Source of the DNA: Pseudomonas resinovorans NBRC 106553
Lineage (GTDB): Bacteria > Pseudomonadota > Gammaproteobacteria > Pseudomonadales > Pseudomonadaceae
NCBI RefSeq assembly: GCF_000412695.1
Contig: NC_021499.1
Location: 3,596,001 to 3,660,000, forward strand
Reading direction: 5' to 3'
Length of the DNA: 64,000 bases
Shown here: positions 17,567 through 25,339 of the stretch, piece by piece
How positions within the stretch are numbered: position 1 is the stretch's first letter
Layout of the letters: each line of letters opens with the position of its first letter
Program-made: the position numbers and the translations under genes
Notes under the pieces: generated by a model
The model's database searches: none
Told to the model about the DNA's origin: nothing
The model's input: the letters and a program-made list of their open reading frames with translations, nothing else

Positions 17567-17574
17567 CTTTTTTT
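17567..17574. repeat. 8-bp target site duplication, right copy
   Basis: CTTTTTTT directly follows the right inverted repeat and matches the left flank exactly. Confidence 0.88.
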
Positions 17575-17661
17575 CGGGTTCGGAATGGCTGGTCGATTCG
17601 TATTGAGCAGTCTGTAGCCCGGAGAGCGAGGGGTGACTCGCGCCGCGCCCTGGCACAGACC

Positions 17662-17748
17662 GTAGGATGGGTTGAGCGGAGCGATACCCATGCGGACAAG
17701 ACTGATGGGTATCGCAAGCTCAACGGAACGCCGCCCGACCCATCCTAC
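17662..17748. repeat. extragenic palindromic repeat, family B
   Basis: The arms GTAGGATGGGTTGAGCGGAG and its imperfect complement ending GACCCATCCTAC enclose a second arm pair, GCGATACCCAT/ATGGGTATCGC. It is related to units at 32875 and 39374. Confidence 0.8.
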
Positions 17749-17818
17749 GAAACTGGTCTGTGCCGACGTGAGCCACCTCCCTCCGACCGCCGGTCAGCCC
17801 AGCTCTGCCGCAGCCAAG

Positions 17819-17899
17819 GGTGGATGTCGCTTTTCACATCCACCATCGGCGCCCGGCCGAACCTCGAACGGTGGACCGGTGAAGCGTGGTCCACCCTAC
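17819..17899. repeat. extragenic repeat, family C
   Basis: The unit opens GTGGATGTCGCTTTTCACAT and closes with GTGAAGCGTGGTCCACCCTA. The same unit lies at 33005, again just after a family B copy. The rest of the gap 17575-17905 holds no gene that I can support. Confidence 0.75.
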
Positions 17900-17905
17900 G
17901 GTGCT

Positions 17906-18289
17906 TCAGCCCCCAGCCACCCCGCACCAAGCCGGGCAACCATCCTCGAATGAATGGGACAAGGGGCGCAGCTCCTCCGCTTCACGCCGATCGAACACCC
18001 CCGTCACCAGCGCGACGACCGGTTCGTCGTCCACTGCCCCCAGGGTGCTGCCGCAGCGCGGGCAGAAGGCGCGGCTGGAATAGTCCGACGAACGAAACAA
18101 CGCCGGCGCCCCACCCTCCCCGGTCCACTGCAGCGCCTCGCGCGGGAACTCCACCCAGCACAACACCGGCGCCCCCGAGTGCCGTTGGCAGAAATCACAG
18201 GAACAGGCATGGGGATTGGCGGGCGTGCCCCGGGCGAGAAAGCGGATATGGCCGCACAGGCAACCGCCCTCGTATGACGTGATCGACAT
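17906..18289 (-). CDS. GFA-family (CENP-V/GFA domain) zinc protein
   Basis: This 127-residue protein has the cysteine pattern of the glutathione-dependent formaldehyde-activating enzyme family: GGCLCGHIRF (8-17), CSCDFCQRHSG (29-39) and CPRCGS (about 76-81), which bind zinc. Most members have no demonstrated activity. It stands alone on the minus strand between the insertion sequence and paaA and is bounded by repeats, so a link to phenylacetate breakdown is doubtful. The ATG at 18289 is the only good start. Substrate unknown. Confidence 0.8.
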   Translation of the reverse strand: MSITSYEGGCLCGHIRFLARGTPANPHACSCDFCQRHSGAPVLCWVEFPREALQWTGEGGAPALFRSSDYSSRAFCPRCGSTLGAVDDEPVVALVTGVFDRREAEELRPLSHSFEDGCPAWCGVAGG

Positions 18290-18488
18290 GGTCCTTCACC
18301 TACGCTTGATGCGTCGCAGTCCGGAATGACCGGAGCACTCTAACAGCGTCGACCGCCGGTCGGTTCACAGGACTTGCCACAGGGGGCGGCTGTCGAATCT
18401 CCGGCACCTGCAACGACTCTTGATCAGACGGACCGAACCATCCGGCCGCTTCCCATCCACAGAATGGAATCCAGACAGGAGATCGATC

Positions 18489-18842
18489 ATGACCTATGTA
18501 GACGGCTTTGTAGTTCCCGTCCCCACCGCCAACTGCGAGGCCTACCGCAAGGTGGCCGAAATGGCCGCCGGCGTCTTCAAGGAGTACGGCGCCCTCAGCG
18601 TCGTCGAGTGCTGGGGCGACGAGGTGCCCGATGGCAAGGTGACCTCCTTCCCCATGGCCGTGCAGCGCCGCCCCAACGAGACCGTGGTGTTCTCCTGGAT
18701 CACCTGGCCCTCGAAGCAGGCCCGCGACCAGGGCATGAAACGCGCCATGGAAGACCCACGGATGAAGCCCGACCCGAATACCATGCCCTTCGATGGCCAG
18801 CGCATGATCTATGGCGGCTTCGAGGTGCTGGTGAGTGCGTGA
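18489..18842 (+). CDS. DUF1428 family protein
   Basis: This 117-residue cytosolic protein opens MTYVDGFVVPVPTANCEAYR and contains ECWGDEVPDGKVTSFPMAVQ and FSWITWPSKQARDQGMKRAM, all typical of the DUF1428 family (YbaA-like, dimeric ferredoxin-like fold). The function is unknown. An AGGAGAT site lies seven bases before the ATG at 18489. It is divergent from the GFA-family gene, and both interrupt the paa cluster. A family A repeat begins directly after the stop. Confidence 0.85.
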   Translation: MTYVDGFVVPVPTANCEAYRKVAEMAAGVFKEYGALSVVECWGDEVPDGKVTSFPMAVQRRPNETVVFSWITWPSKQARDQGMKRAMEDPRMKPDPNTMPFDGQRMIYGGFEVLVSA

Positions 18843-18844
18843 TC

Positions 18845-19013
18845 GGCGGGACGGCTGCGCCGTCCTTTCGCGAATGAATTCGCTCCTACATCCACGGACA
18901 CGCCCCGTGCAGGTCCTGTAGGAGCGATTTCAATCGCGATGCAGGTCGAAGACCTGCCCTGCCAGCACCATCGGGGCAGCTTCGCCACCCTTCGCGAATG
19001 AATTCGCTCCTAC
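18845..19013. repeat. extragenic palindromic repeats, family A, half plus full copy
   Basis: A half unit (18845-18891) ends GCGAATGAATTCGCTCCTAC. A full unit (18918-19013) opens GTAGGAGCGATTTCAATCGC and closes with the same GAATTCGCTCCTAC arm. Confidence 0.8.
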
Positions 19014-19111
19014 CTCAATAGATCCAGCGGGTTGCTCAGGGGCTGGCTGCCCCACTCCACCGCGCGGCGCAGCACCCATCCCCACGCAAAAAACCACAAC
19101 ACAACCAGCAT
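19010..19111 (-). CDS. candidate 33-residue membrane microprotein
   Basis: A short open frame reads MLVVLWFFAWGWVLRRAVEW and continues GSQPLSNPLDLLR. That is one hydrophobic, tryptophan-rich helix (residues 1-14) followed by an amphipathic basic tail. It would be transcribed divergently from paaA, and its stop codon lies in the first bases of the family A repeat. The ribosome site is weak (GGAA about 12 bases upstream); a GTG directly before the ATG is another start. I do not recognise the protein. It could be chance, or the remnant of a longer gene cut by the repeat. Confidence 0.3.
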   Translation of the reverse strand: MLVVLWFFAWGWVLRRAVEWGSQPLSNPLDLLR

Positions 19112-19437
19112 CACGAAATTTTCCGTATCAGATAACCCGATACAGAACCTCCCACCTCCCCCTCACCCCACGAAACCCTTCACCCAAATCAGGCGAAACC
19201 CCTCTGGCACGCCACATCCAGCCAATCCAGCGCCATCCTGACCTCCCAACGAACCCGTTGCGCGACGAACCGCCAACCCGTGGCTTATGCCCACAACGCG
19301 CCCTTGCCACTCGTCAAAGCGATACAAAAATCATATTTGATACTCTCTTTAGTGTTTGATATTTGATTCCGTATCATTTAAAAATAGCGCCATGGCCAAG
19401 CCACACCCACAAAAACCCTGCATGGCTGGAGAACGGC
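19112..19437 (+). promoter_or_regulatory. paaA upstream control region with PaaX-like motifs
   Basis: This is a low-GC stretch. CAAAGCGATACAAAA (19315-19329) is the exact reverse complement of the motif in the paaF promoter. Further GATAC/GTATC motifs lie at 19125-19143, 19339-19343 (TTGATACTC) and 19371-19379 (GTATCATTT). A possible promoter is TTGATA (19337-19342) with GATATT 16 bases on. Repression of paaABCDE by PaaX is inferred. Confidence 0.55.
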
Positions 19438-20430
19438 ATGTACGCACAATTGGTTGAGACCGGCGTGAAGCGCGTGAAGGCGCTGGAGGAGATGTCCCCC
19501 GAAGAACGCGCCTTCCAGGAAAAGATCGACGCCGAAATCAAGATCGAGGCGAAGAACTGGATGCCGGACGCTTACCGGCAGACCCTGATCCGCCAGATTT
19601 CCCAGCACGCCCACTCCGAGATCGTCGGCATGCTGCCCGAAGGCAACTGGGTGACCCGCGCTCCGACCCTCAAGCGCAAGCTGCAGCTGATGGCCAAGAT
19701 CCAGGACGAGGCCGGCCACGGCCTGTACCTCTACAGCGCCATGGAAACCCTGGGCGCCGACCGCGACACCGAGATCGCCAAGCTGCACAGCGGCAAGGCG
19801 AAGTACTCGAGCATCTTCAACTACCCGACCCTGAGCTGGGCCGACATGGGCGCGGTGGGCTGGCTGGTGGATGGCGCCGCCATCGTCAACCAGGTGGTGC
19901 TGCAGCGTACCTCCTACGGCCCCTACTCCCGCGCGATGATCCGCATCTGCAAGGAAGAGAGCTTCCACCAGCGCCAGGGCTACGAAATCCTCCTGCACAT
20001 GATGCGTCATGGCACCCAGGCCCAGAAGGACATGGTCCAGGACGCCATCAACCGCCTCTGGTGGCCGTCGCTGATGATGTTCGGCCCAAGCGACGCCGAC
20101 TCCCCCAACAGCGCCCAGTCCATGGCCTGGAAGATCAAGCGCCAGGGCAACGACGAACTGCGCCAGCGCTTCATCGACCAGACCGTGCCGCAACTGGAGC
20201 TGCTCGGCTGCACCGCGCCGGACCCGGACCTGAAGTGGAACGAGGCGCGCGGTCACTACGACTTCGGCGCGATCGACTGGAGCGAGTTCTACGAAGTGCT
20301 CAAGGGCAACGGCCCGTGCAACGTCGAGCGCGTCGCCACCCGCCGCAAAGCCATCGAAGACGGCGCCTGGGTCCGCGAAGCCGCGGTCGCCCATGCCCGC
20401 AAGCAACAGCAGAAACGCGACGCCGCCTGA
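19438..20430 (+). CDS. paaA: phenylacetyl-CoA epoxidase catalytic subunit PaaA
   Basis: This 330-residue subunit carries the diiron centre that epoxidises the ring of phenylacetyl-CoA. The iron-ligand motifs are visible: a glutamate in HSEIVG near 61, DEAGH (90-94) and KEESFHQ (172-178, an EXXH motif). Length matches Pseudomonas PaaA (about 329), and the internal ATG at 19438 is chosen because GGAGA lies six bases upstream and the protein then opens [13 protein letters not shown] as in homologues. It forms a complex with PaaC, aided by PaaB, D and E, all encoded directly downstream. Confidence 0.95.
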   Translation: MYAQLVETGVKRVKALEEMSPEERAFQEKIDAEIKIEAKNWMPDAYRQTLIRQISQHAHSEIVGMLPEGNWVTRAPTLKRKLQLMAKIQDEAGHGLYLYSAMETLGADRDTEIAKLHSGKAKYSSIFNYPTLSWADMGAVGWLVDGAAIVNQVVLQRTSYGPYSRAMIRICKEESFHQRQGYEILLHMMRHGTQAQKDMVQDAINRLWWPSLMMFGPSDADSPNSAQSMAWKIKRQGNDELRQRFIDQTVPQLELLGCTAPDPDLKWNEARGHYDFGAIDWSEFYEVLKGNGPCNVERVATRRKAIEDGAWVREAAVAHARKQQQKRDAA

Positions 20431-20480
20431 ACAACAAGAAAATGGCCTGACCAGCAGGCCATTGTGAGGAGATTGCAACC

Positions 20481-20762
20481 ATGTCCGAGTGGACCCTTTT
20501 CGAAGTCTTCGTGCGCAGCAAGCACGGCCTGAACCACAAGCATGTCGGCAGCGTGCATGCCGCCGATGCGCGCATGGCCATCGAGAACGCCCGCGAGCTG
20601 TACACCCGCCGCAACGAAGGCGTGAGCCTTTGGGTAGTGCCCTCCGCGCTGATCACCGCCTCCTCCCCGGACGAGAAGGAGCCGCTGTTCGACCCGTCCC
20701 AGGACAAGGTCTATCGCCACGCCAGCTTCTACGAGCTGCCGGCCGAAGTCGGACACATGTGA
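20481..20762 (+). CDS. paaB: phenylacetyl-CoA epoxidase subunit PaaB
   Basis: This 93-residue protein (E. coli PaaB 95) opens MSEWTLFEVFVRSKHGLNHK and contains the family segments ENARELYTRRNEGVSLWVVP and KVYRHASFYELP. PaaB bridges the PaaAC heterodimers in the epoxidase complex and is needed for activity; it has no metal site. A GAGGAG ribosome site precedes the ATG. It lies 50 bases after paaA and 10 before paaC. Confidence 0.95.
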   Translation: MSEWTLFEVFVRSKHGLNHKHVGSVHAADARMAIENARELYTRRNEGVSLWVVPSALITASSPDEKEPLFDPSQDKVYRHASFYELPAEVGHM

Positions 20763-20772
20763 GGCCGCTGCC

Positions 20773-21534
20773 ATGAGCCAACGTGAAGACCTCATCCAAT
20801 ACCTGCTGCGCCTCGGCGACAGCGCCCTGATCCAGGGCCAGCGCCTGTGCGAATGGTGCGGCCACGCCCCCGCGCTGGAAGAAGAACTGGCGCTGATGAA
20901 CGTCGGCCTCGACCTGGTGGGCCAGGCCCGCAACTGGCTGGACTACGCCGCCGAGCTGCTGGCCGATGGCCGTGACGCCGACCACCTGGCCTTCCGCCGC
21001 GACGAGCGCGCCTACCGCAACCTGTTGCTGGTGGAGCAGCCCAACGGCGACTACGCCGTGACCATCACCAAGCAGTTCCTCTATGACGCCTGGCACTTCC
21101 AGGTGCTGCACGGCCTGAGCCAGTCCAGCGACGAGCGCGTGGCCGGCATCGCCGCCAAGGCCCTGAAGGAAGTCACCTACCACCTGCGCCGCTCCGGCGA
21201 GTGGGTGGAGCGCCTGGGCGACGGCACCGAAGAGAGCCACCGGCGCATGCTGGCGGCGATCCGCGACGTCTGGCGCTTCACCGGCGAGCTGGTGAACGGC
21301 GACGACGTGGAGCAGCGCCTGTTCGAGGCAGGTATCGCGCCGAACCCGGAAGAAGTCGCCGCCGCCTGGAAGTCCAAGGTCGCCGACATCTTCGCCAGCG
21401 CCACCCTGCCGCTGCCGGAACCGGCCAGCTACTTCTACCTGTCCGGCCGCAAGGGCCTGCACACCGAGCACCTCGGGCTGTTGCTGGCCGAAATGCAATC
21501 GCTCCAGCGGAGCTACCCCGATGCGTCCTGGTGA
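20773..21534 (+). CDS. paaC: phenylacetyl-CoA epoxidase structural subunit PaaC
   Basis: This 253-residue ferritin-like protein (E. coli PaaC 248) pairs with PaaA. It keeps the family's helical-bundle segments, for example RLCEWCGHAPALEEELALMN and ITKQFLYDAWHFQVLHGLS, but PaaC is not the catalytic diiron subunit. The ATG at 20773 lies 10 bases after paaB. The 3' end overlaps paaD by 14 bases, indicating coupled translation. Confidence 0.95.
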   Translation: MSQREDLIQYLLRLGDSALIQGQRLCEWCGHAPALEEELALMNVGLDLVGQARNWLDYAAELLADGRDADHLAFRRDERAYRNLLLVEQPNGDYAVTITKQFLYDAWHFQVLHGLSQSSDERVAGIAAKALKEVTYHLRRSGEWVERLGDGTEESHRRMLAAIRDVWRFTGELVNGDDVEQRLFEAGIAPNPEEVAAAWKSKVADIFASATLPLPEPASYFYLSGRKGLHTEHLGLLLAEMQSLQRSYPDASW

Positions 21535-22054
21535 GTTGATCGCCAGCGACCGCGGCGCCAGGTCCGGCGCGCCGGATGACCTGGCGCGCGCCTGGTCGGT
21601 GCTGGGCGCGGTGATGGACCCGGAAGTGCCGGTGGTCAGCGTGGTCGACCTCGGCATCGTCCGGGGCCTCGACTGGCAGGACGGCCATCTGCACGTGGTG
21701 GTCACCCCCACCTACTCCGGCTGCCCGGCCACCGAGGTGATCGAGCAGGACATCGAGCAGGCCCTGGAAGGTGCCGGCTTCGCCGCGCCGAAACTGGAGC
21801 GCCGCCTGAACCCGGCCTGGACCACCGACTGGATCAGCAATGACGGCCGCGAGCGCCTGCGCGCCTACGGCATCGCCCCGCCGGCCGGCAGCACCAGCAA
21901 GCGCAGCCTCATGGGCGACAGCGGTGATGTGTGCTGCCCGCAGTGCGGCAGTGCCCACACCGAGTTGCTCAGCCAGTTCGGCTCCACAGCCTGCAAGGCG
22001 CTGTACCGCTGCATCGATTGCCGCGAACCCTTCGACTACTTCAAGTGCATCTGA
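21521..22054 (+). CDS. paaD: PaaD, Fe-S/maturation factor of the epoxidase
   Basis: This 177-residue protein has an N-terminal MIP18/DUF59 domain (about 22-115; VSVVDLGIVRGLDW and TPTYSGCPATEVIEQDI with its cysteine) and a C-terminal cysteine cluster (VCCPQCGS near 145 and YRCIDCREP near 165) likely to bind a metal or Fe-S centre. PaaD is required for phenylacetate growth and is thought to assemble clusters for the PaaABCE system. The start overlaps paaC by 14 bases. E. coli PaaD has about 165 residues. Confidence 0.93.
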   Translation: MRPGELIASDRGARSGAPDDLARAWSVLGAVMDPEVPVVSVVDLGIVRGLDWQDGHLHVVVTPTYSGCPATEVIEQDIEQALEGAGFAAPKLERRLNPAWTTDWISNDGRERLRAYGIAPPAGSTSKRSLMGDSGDVCCPQCGSAHTELLSQFGSTACKALYRCIDCREPFDYFKCI

Positions 22055-22079
22055 ACGGCGCCGCCGTCGGAGAAGAACA

Positions 22080-23156
22080 ATGAGCAAGTTCCATAGCCTG
22101 ACAATCAAGGAAGTGCGCCCGGAAACCCGTGATGCGGTGTCCATCGCCTTCGACATTCCCCAGGACCTGGCCGATACCTTCCACTTCACCCAGGGCCAGC
22201 ACCTGGTGATGCGCACCCAGATGGACGGTGAGGAAGTGCGCCGTTCCTATTCCATCTGCACCGGCGTCAACGACGGCGAGCTGCGGGTGGCGATCAAGCG
22301 CGTGGCCGGCGGCCGTTTCTCCGCCTTTGCCAACGACAGCCTGAAAGCCGGCCAGACCCTGGAAGTCATGCCGCCGTCCGGCCACTTCTACGTGGACCTG
22401 GATGCCGCGCGCCAGGGCAACTACCTGGCGGTGGCCGCTGGCAGCGGCATCACGCCGATCCTGTCGATCATCAAGACCACCCTGGAAGCCGAGCCCAAGA
22501 GCCGCTTCACCCTGCTCTACGGCAACCGTTCCAGTGCCTCGGCGCTGTTCCGCGAGCAGCTGGAAGACCTGAAGAACGTCTACCTCGACCGCCTCAACCT
22601 GATCTTCGTGTTCAGCCGCGAGCAGCAGGACGTGGACCTGTACAACGGCCGTATCGACGCCGACAAGTGCGGCCAGCTGTTCTCCCGCTGGATCGACACC
22701 AAGGCCCTGGACGCCGCGTTCATCTGCGGCCCCCAGGCCATGACCGAGACCGTGCGCGACCAGCTGAAGGCCAACGGCATGCCCGCCGAGCGCATCCACT
22801 TCGAGCTGTTCGCCGCCGCCGGCAGCAGCGCCAAGCGTGAAGCCCGCGAAGCCGCCCGCAGCATCGACGCCGCCATGAGCCAGGTCACCCTGATCAGCGA
22901 TGGCCGCGAGCTGACCTTCGAACTGGCACGCAACAGCGCCAGCGTACTGGACGCCGGCAACGCCCAGGGCCTGGAACTGCCCTACTCCTGCAAGGCCGGC
23001 GTGTGCTCGACCTGCAAGTGCAAGGTGATCGAAGGCGAAGTGGAGATGGACAGCAACTTCGCCCTGGAAGACTACGAAGTGGCGGCCGGCTACGTGCTGT
23101 CCTGCCAGACCTTCCCGATTAGCGAAAAGGTAGTCCTGGACTTCGATCAACTCTGA
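22080..23156 (+). CDS. paaE: phenylacetyl-CoA epoxidase reductase PaaE
   Basis: This 358-residue reductase passes electrons from NADPH through FAD and a plant-type [2Fe-2S] centre to PaaA. The N-terminal FAD domain contains RRSYSICTG, the nucleotide domain has AAGSGITPILSIIK and FICGPQAMTETVRDQL, and the cluster cysteines are at about 304, 309, 312 and 342 (C-X4-C-X2-C-X29-C). Length matches E. coli PaaE (356). GGAG lies eight bases before the ATG at 22080. It is the last of the tightly spaced paaA-E genes. Confidence 0.95.
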   Translation: MSKFHSLTIKEVRPETRDAVSIAFDIPQDLADTFHFTQGQHLVMRTQMDGEEVRRSYSICTGVNDGELRVAIKRVAGGRFSAFANDSLKAGQTLEVMPPSGHFYVDLDAARQGNYLAVAAGSGITPILSIIKTTLEAEPKSRFTLLYGNRSSASALFREQLEDLKNVYLDRLNLIFVFSREQQDVDLYNGRIDADKCGQLFSRWIDTKALDAAFICGPQAMTETVRDQLKANGMPAERIHFELFAAAGSSAKREAREAARSIDAAMSQVTLISDGRELTFELARNSASVLDAGNAQGLELPYSCKAGVCSTCKCKVIEGEVEMDSNFALEDYEVAAGYVLSCQTFPISEKVVLDFDQL

Positions 23157-23171
23157 TCCGGATGCACCATC

Positions 23172-23237
23172 GTAGGAGCGAGCTCTGCTCGCGATGCTTT
23201 TCGCGAGCAAAGAACTCGGCGTCCCCCTCGCTCCTAC
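23172..23237. repeat. extragenic palindromic repeat, family A variant
   Basis: A short unit has arms GTAGGAGCGAG and CTCGCTCCTAC and an inner GCTCGCGA/TCGCGAGC pair. It lies between paaE and the DUF485 gene. Confidence 0.75.
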
Positions 23238-23347
23238 CAAGCAAAAAAGATAACGCAGCACCCGCTTCACCCCGTTCGCTACTAGCAAGCCTTGCCGTCG
23301 GCCGTCGAACGGGCGCCTCGACAATCACACAATAAGAGAGAGCAGCC

Positions 23348-23656
23348 ATGACACCGCAAGACCTCGAGAGAATCCGGGAGAACCCGGACTTCATCCAGCT
23401 GGTCCGCCGCAAGCAGCGCCTGACCTGGTCCCTGACCGCCGCGATGCTGGTGATCTACTACGGCTTCGTGCTGCTGGTGGCCTTCGCCCCCGGCGTGCTC
23501 GGCCAATCCCTCAGTGGTGGCGTCACCAGCGTGGGCATGCTGGTGGGCGTGGGCGTCATCCTGTTCTCCTTTGCCCTGACCGGCATCTATGTCACGCGCA
23601 CCAACAGCGTGCTCGACCCGCTCAACGACAAGCTCAAGCAGGAGTGCGGCCAATGA
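23348..23656 (+). CDS. DUF485 membrane protein, partner of the symporter
   Basis: This 102-residue inner-membrane protein has two transmembrane helices (about 27-49 and 60-84) and the DUF485 start [22 protein letters not shown]485 proteins (YjcH in E. coli) are regularly encoded just before ActP-type sodium:solute symporters and may be an accessory subunit. The stop codon overlaps the start of the symporter gene in an ATGA arrangement, so the two are translationally coupled. Its exact role is unproven. Confidence 0.88.
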   Translation: MTPQDLERIRENPDFIQLVRRKQRLTWSLTAAMLVIYYGFVLLVAFAPGVLGQSLSGGVTSVGMLVGVGVILFSFALTGIYVTRTNSVLDPLNDKLKQECGQ

Positions 23657-25299
23657 AAGCGCTCACCTCTCTGCTGCTGGGCGCCGGCCTGCTGGTCTCG
23701 CAAAACGCCTTCGCCGCCGACGCCGCCGCGCGCCCGCTGAACTGGACCGCCATCTACATGTTCCTGGCGTTCGTCCTCTTCACCCTCGGGATCACCCGCT
23801 GGGCAGCCCTGCGCACCCACTCCACCGCCGATTTCTACACTGCCGGCGGTGGCCTCACCGGCTTCCAGAACGGCCTGGCGATCGCCGGCGACATGATCAG
23901 CGCGGCCTCCTTCCTCGGCATCTCGGCGATGATGTTCATGAACGGCTACGACGGCCTGCTCTACGCCCTGGGCGTGCTCGCCGGCTGGCCGATCATCCTG
24001 TTCCTGATCGCCGAGCGCCTGCGCAACCTCGGCAAGTTCACCTTCGCCGACGTGGTGTCCTACCGCCTGGAGCAGAGCCCGATCCGTATCACCGCGGCCT
24101 TCGGCACCCTGACCGTGGCGCTGATGTACCTGGTGGCGCAGATGGTCGGCGCCGGCAAGCTGATCGAACTGCTGTTCGGCCTCTCCTACCTGCAGGCCGT
24201 GCTGGTGGTGGGCGCGCTGATGGTCTGCTACGTGACCTTCGGCGGCATGCTGGCCACCACCTGGGTGCAGATCATCAAGGCGATCCTGCTGCTGTCCGGC
24301 ACCAGCTTCATGGCCTTCATGGTGCTCAAGCACTTCGGCTTCAGCACCGAGGCGATGTTCGCCGCCGCCACCTCGGTCCATGCCAAGGGCACCGCGATCA
24401 TGGCGCCGGGCGGGCTGCTGTCCAATCCCATCGACGCCATCTCCCTGGCCATCGGCATGATGTTCGGCACCGCCGGCCTGCCGCACATCCTGATGCGCTT
24501 CTTCACCGTCAGCGACGCCAAGGAAGCGCGTAAATCGGTGTTCTATGCCACCGGCTTCATCGGCTACTTCTACCTGCTGCTGATAGTGGTGGGCTTCGGT
24601 TCCATCGTCATGGTCGGCACCAACCCCGAGTTCCGCGACGCGGCCGGCGCCATCATCGGTGGCGGCAACATGGTGGCGGTGCACCTGTCCCACGCGGTGG
24701 GCGGCAGCCTGTTCCTCGGCTTCATCTCCGCCGTGGCCTTCGCCACCATCCTCGCGGTGGTGGCGGGCCTGGCGCTGTCCGGCGCCTCGGCGGTGTCCCA
24801 CGACCTCTATGCCTGCGTGGTGCGCAAGGGCAAGGCCACCGAGCGCGAGGAACTGCGCATGTCGCGCATCGCCACCCTGTGCATCGGCGTGCTGGCGGTG
24901 ATCCTCGGCATCCTCTTCGAGTCGCAGAACATCGCCTTCCTCTCCGGCCTGGTGCTGGCCATCGCCGCCTCGGTCAACTTCCCGGTGCTGTTCCTCTCCA
25001 TGTTCTGGAAAGGCCTGACCACCCGTGGCGCCGTGGCCGGCAGCGTGGCCGGCCTGCTCTGCGCCATCACCCTGCTGGTACTGAGCCCGGCGGTCTGGGT
25101 CAACGTGCTGCAGCACGACAAGGCGATCTTCCCCTACTCCAACCCGGCGCTCTTCTCCATGAGCCTGGCCTTCTTCAGCGCCTGGCTGTTCTCGGTGACC
25201 GACGCCACCGAGCGCGCCAAGGCCGAACGCGGCCGCTACCTGGCGCAATTCATCCGTTCCATGACCGGCATCGGCGCCGCCGGGGCCGCGCGCCATTGA
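23653..25299 (+). CDS. paaL: sodium:solute symporter, probable phenylacetate permease PaaL
   Basis: This 548-residue protein is an SSS-family (ActP-like, E. coli 549) transporter with an N-terminal signal-like segment ending FAADAAARP and about 13 membrane helices. SSS landmarks are [32 protein letters not shown] and [15 protein letters not shown]. Position between paaE and paaZ makes phenylacetate the likely substrate, as for PhaJ/PaaL of P. putida; acetate-type monocarboxylates remain possible. The ATG at 23653 overlaps the DUF485 stop, better than the GTG three codons upstream. Confidence 0.85.
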   Translation: MKALTSLLLGAGLLVSQNAFAADAAARPLNWTAIYMFLAFVLFTLGITRWAALRTHSTADFYTAGGGLTGFQNGLAIAGDMISAASFLGISAMMFMNGYDGLLYALGVLAGWPIILFLIAERLRNLGKFTFADVVSYRLEQSPIRITAAFGTLTVALMYLVAQMVGAGKLIELLFGLSYLQAVLVVGALMVCYVTFGGMLATTWVQIIKAILLLSGTSFMAFMVLKHFGFSTEAMFAAATSVHAKGTAIMAPGGLLSNPIDAISLAIGMMFGTAGLPHILMRFFTVSDAKEARKSVFYATGFIGYFYLLLIVVGFGSIVMVGTNPEFRDAAGAIIGGGNMVAVHLSHAVGGSLFLGFISAVAFATILAVVAGLALSGASAVSHDLYACVVRKGKATEREELRMSRIATLCIGVLAVILGILFESQNIAFLSGLVLAIAASVNFPVLFLSMFWKGLTTRGAVAGSVAGLLCAITLLVLSPAVWVNVLQHDKAIFPYSNPALFSMSLAFFSAWLFSVTDATERAKAERGRYLAQFIRSMTGIGAAGAARH

Positions 25300-25339
25300 G
25301 CGCGGCCCTTCCACCCACTTTTTTCGCAGAGACATTCCG

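Noticed and set aside
19032..19241. A 69-codon plus-strand frame upstream of paaA
   Set aside because: The composition is Pro/Thr/His-rich and unlike a protein, with no ribosome site, and it covers the paaA control region.
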